Source of the DNA: Qipengyuania gaetbuli | Lineage (GTDB): Bacteria; Pseudomonadota; Alphaproteobacteria; Sphingomonadales; Sphingomonadaceae | Length of the DNA: 64,000 nucleotides | Assembly (NCBI RefSeq): GCF_020171365.1 | Contig: NZ_JAIUZO010000002.1 | Span: forward strand, 1-64,000 | Direction of reading: 5' to 3' | Shown here: one piece after another, positions 62,470 to 64,000 of the stretch | Position numbering within the stretch: the first letter of the stretch is position 1 | How the letters are laid out: the number at the start of each line of letters is the position of its first letter | Position numbers and translations under genes: made by a program | Notes under the pieces: model-generated | Databases searched by the model: none | Told to the model about the DNA's origin: nothing | The model's input: the letters and a program-made list of their open reading frames with translations, nothing else

Positions 62470-63858
62470 ATGGCCGGGTCGCGAACCAGACAGAAACTGC
62501 AGACCCACGATGCCGAGGGTACGGGCGCGCGCGCGCCCATGATGCTCGCTGCGCTCCTGCTTTTCCTGGCGCTGCTGATCGGCGGCGGCGGACGGCCAGC
62601 CTTCATTGCAGAAACGACTGCAATAATTGTGTCATTTATTATAGCCGCTATTTGGCTGGTCGCTGTTCGGGACCGTGATTTGGCGCCCGATAGAGCGATG
62701 TCGGTACTCGCAGGGTGCTTCATCGCAGTCCCGGTCCTCCATCTCGTACCGATGCCCCAATTCATCCTCGGCTTGCGGCCGCTGGAAGTGACGATCGCCG
62801 GTTCTCTCTCGGTTGTGGGCCAAGGTGATGATTTCAGGGCGATTACAATTGATCGGGGCCGGACAATTGCTGCCTTGCTCTCGATGCTGCCGCCTTTGAT
62901 CCTTTGGCTCATGTTGCGCACCTTCCCGGTCCGAGATCGTCTGGCTTTTGGCGGAGTAATCCTACTTGCCGTTCTGGCATCCGCGATGCTGGCCGCCGTG
63001 CAGGTCGCAAGCGGCGGCGCGTTCGGCCATATCTACAAGACCCATTTCGGCTTCGCTTCCGGCGTGATGGCAAACCGCAACTCCGCAGCTGACTTCTACG
63101 TGATCGCGATTTGCATCCTTGTCGTGGGGTATACCCACATCAAGGCGCGGCGCCGGCACGCCAAGATTGCCCTGCCCTTCATCGGCCTCGGCATCCTGCT
63201 TGCGGTCGCCACCATCCTGACCGGGTCGCGCAGCGGGACGGTCCTTTTGCTGCTGCCCGCCGGACTCTGCCTGTTCCTCAACCGAGGCAAACTTTCCAAC
63301 CGACAGCTGCTCTTCATCGCCGGAGGCGCTGCCGCCCTGATCATCGTGGTCCTTCTCCTCGCCTCCCAAATTCCGATGGTCGAGCGGACGCTGGCACGGT
63401 TTTCCATTACCGGGGACGGAAGGTATTCTCTCTGGGAAGACGCGCGGTTCGCAATCAGCCAAGCCATGCCGCTCGGGTCAGGCATGGGCACAGGCGACAT
63501 CATGATGAAGTGGGCCGAAAACCTCGACAGCCTCGACCCGCCCTACCCCAACCGCGTGCACAACGACTATCTGGAATTCGTGCTCGAAGCGGGTGTGCTC
63601 GCTGCATTGCTGCTGGCTGTATTGGCGATCTTCCTCGCGGTCAGAACGGTTCGACTGTTGTCGAGCGGAGATCACGATGAGAAAATGGCTGCCATCCTTG
63701 CTTCTGCGATAGTCGCTATCATTGCATTGCACTCGGCGGTCGACTATCCGCTGCGCTCGATTACGATATCGATGGTCGCAGCTTTCGCCCTGTCACTCGT
63801 TTCCAATTCGCAGCACGCAGGACCGCGCAAGGTTCCGCGTTCGAAAGCTCCTGTATAG
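62470..63858 (+). CDS. O-antigen ligase-like (Wzy/WaaL-type) membrane protein
   Basis: The 462-residue protein has about 11 hydrophobic helices and the Wzy_C-type features: a periplasmic loop around FGFASGVMANRNSAADF (about 195-211) and ILTGSRSGTVLLLLP (about 255). The conserved SLWEDARFAI and RVHNDYLEFVLEAGVLAALL region (about 355-375) follows. Such proteins polymerise or ligate polysaccharide repeats at the periplasmic face. ATG at 62470 has TGGAGA upstream and is preferred over GTG at 62458. It fits the surface-polysaccharide context. Confidence 0.82.
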   Translation: MAGSRTRQKLQTHDAEGTGARAPMMLAALLLFLALLIGGGGRPAFIAETTAIIVSFIIAAIWLVAVRDRDLAPDRAMSVLAGCFIAVPVLHLVPMPQFILGLRPLEVTIAGSLSVVGQGDDFRAITIDRGRTIAALLSMLPPLILWLMLRTFPVRDRLAFGGVILLAVLASAMLAAVQVASGGAFGHIYKTHFGFASGVMANRNSAADFYVIAICILVVGYTHIKARRRHAKIALPFIGLGILLAVATILTGSRSGTVLLLLPAGLCLFLNRGKLSNRQLLFIAGGAAALIIVVLLLASQIPMVERTLARFSITGDGRYSLWEDARFAISQAMPLGSGMGTGDIMMKWAENLDSLDPPYPNRVHNDYLEFVLEAGVLAALLLAVLAIFLAVRTVRLLSSGDHDEKMAAILASAIVAIIALHSAVDYPLRSITISMVAAFALSLVSNSQHAGPRKVPRSKAPV

Positions 63859-63867
63859 AGAGTACTG

Positions 63868-64000
63868 ATGTCCTATTCTCACACCGTTTCGCGTACGGCG
63901 CTGTCCCTCGTCGCCCTGACGACGCTGGGCGCCTGCGCGACGACGAATTCGAACCTGCCGCAAGGCGCGGCCGCCTACGACAACTTTCCCGCTGTCGAAG
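63868..64000 (+). CDS. Start of a lipoprotein gene (3' truncated), possibly polysaccharide export
   Basis: The 44 visible residues begin MSYSHTVSRTALSLVALTTL and include a lipobox GAC (Cys23), followed by ATTNSNLPQGAAAYDNFPAVE. It starts 9 bp after the O-antigen-ligase-like gene, so it is in the same transcript. The position and the short Pro/Gly-rich beginning would suit an outer-membrane polysaccharide export protein (Wza type), but the diagnostic domain lies beyond the window. Confidence 0.7.
   Translation, partial: MSYSHTVSRTALSLVALTTLGACATTNSNLPQGAAAYDNFPAVE

Overview
The window is a gene-dense, GC-rich stretch of an alphaproteobacterial chromosome, most likely order Sphingomonadales and close to Erythrobacteraceae. 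The support is the gene orders (rpiB-glyA-nrdR, trpB-trpA-accD-folC, carA-carB-greA, yqeY-dnaG-rpoD), a HWE-type histidine kinase, a CpdR-type regulator, a DUF4170 protein, EcfG-type promoters and an alphaproteobacterial-style SOS box. There is no rRNA, CRISPR array, phage or insertion sequence.

Layout. 1-6.8 kb: the end of an unidentified gene, a TPR lipoprotein, ychF, a secreted phosphodiesterase, a DUF1206 membrane protein, a glutaredoxin-MauE fusion behind a CsoR-like operator, a MaoC hydratase, and a lipoprotein coupled to mutL. 8.7-14.5 kb: the cell-shape operon mreB-mreC-mreD-mrdA-rodA. 14.6-16.5 kb: tRNA-Lys, then riboflavin genes beginning with an HTH-RibB-RibA-like fusion, then ribH. 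16.5-20.1 kb: a kinase-like/lipocalin-like gene pair and eno. 20.2-22.3 kb: four small membrane-associated proteins of YqjD/YqjE type behind two well-matched EcfG promoters. 22.4-28.2 kb: DUF4170, GNAT, greA, carB, carA. 28.4-33.5 kb: yqeY, a lipoprotein, dnaG, rpoD. 33.6-38.7 kb: a HWE kinase with its response regulator, then rpiB, glyA, nrdR and an RNA methyltransferase. 39-44 kb: chorismate mutase diverging from trpB, trpA, accD, folC. 44-54.4 kb: an AmpG-like permease, a Rieske oxygenase, rRNA-modification genes, uvrD/pcrA with an SOS box at its start codon, a sterol-desaturase-family gene and a DEAD-box helicase. 54.5-59.5 kb: an FAD dehydrogenase, SapC, a PDZ/HExxH lipoprotein, an N-formylglutamate amidohydrolase, cpdR and tRNA-Val. 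59.6-64 kb: a surface-polysaccharide region with a nonsense-disrupted gmd, an intact fcl, a small exported protein, an O-antigen-ligase-like protein and the start of a lipoprotein gene.

Most of the window is conserved housekeeping sequence. The parts that deserve attention are regulatory or architectural. They are the stress-type membrane-protein cluster with EcfG promoters, the DNA-binding domain fused to a riboflavin enzyme with inverted repeats just upstream, the metal- or persulfide-type operator in front of glutaredoxin-MauE, the SOS box on the helicase, and the broken gmd. I saw no single large undescribed system.

Start codons were chosen by eye from ribosome binding sites, overlaps and family N-termini. 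No database search was possible, so all family names rest on recognition of motifs and overall sequence character.
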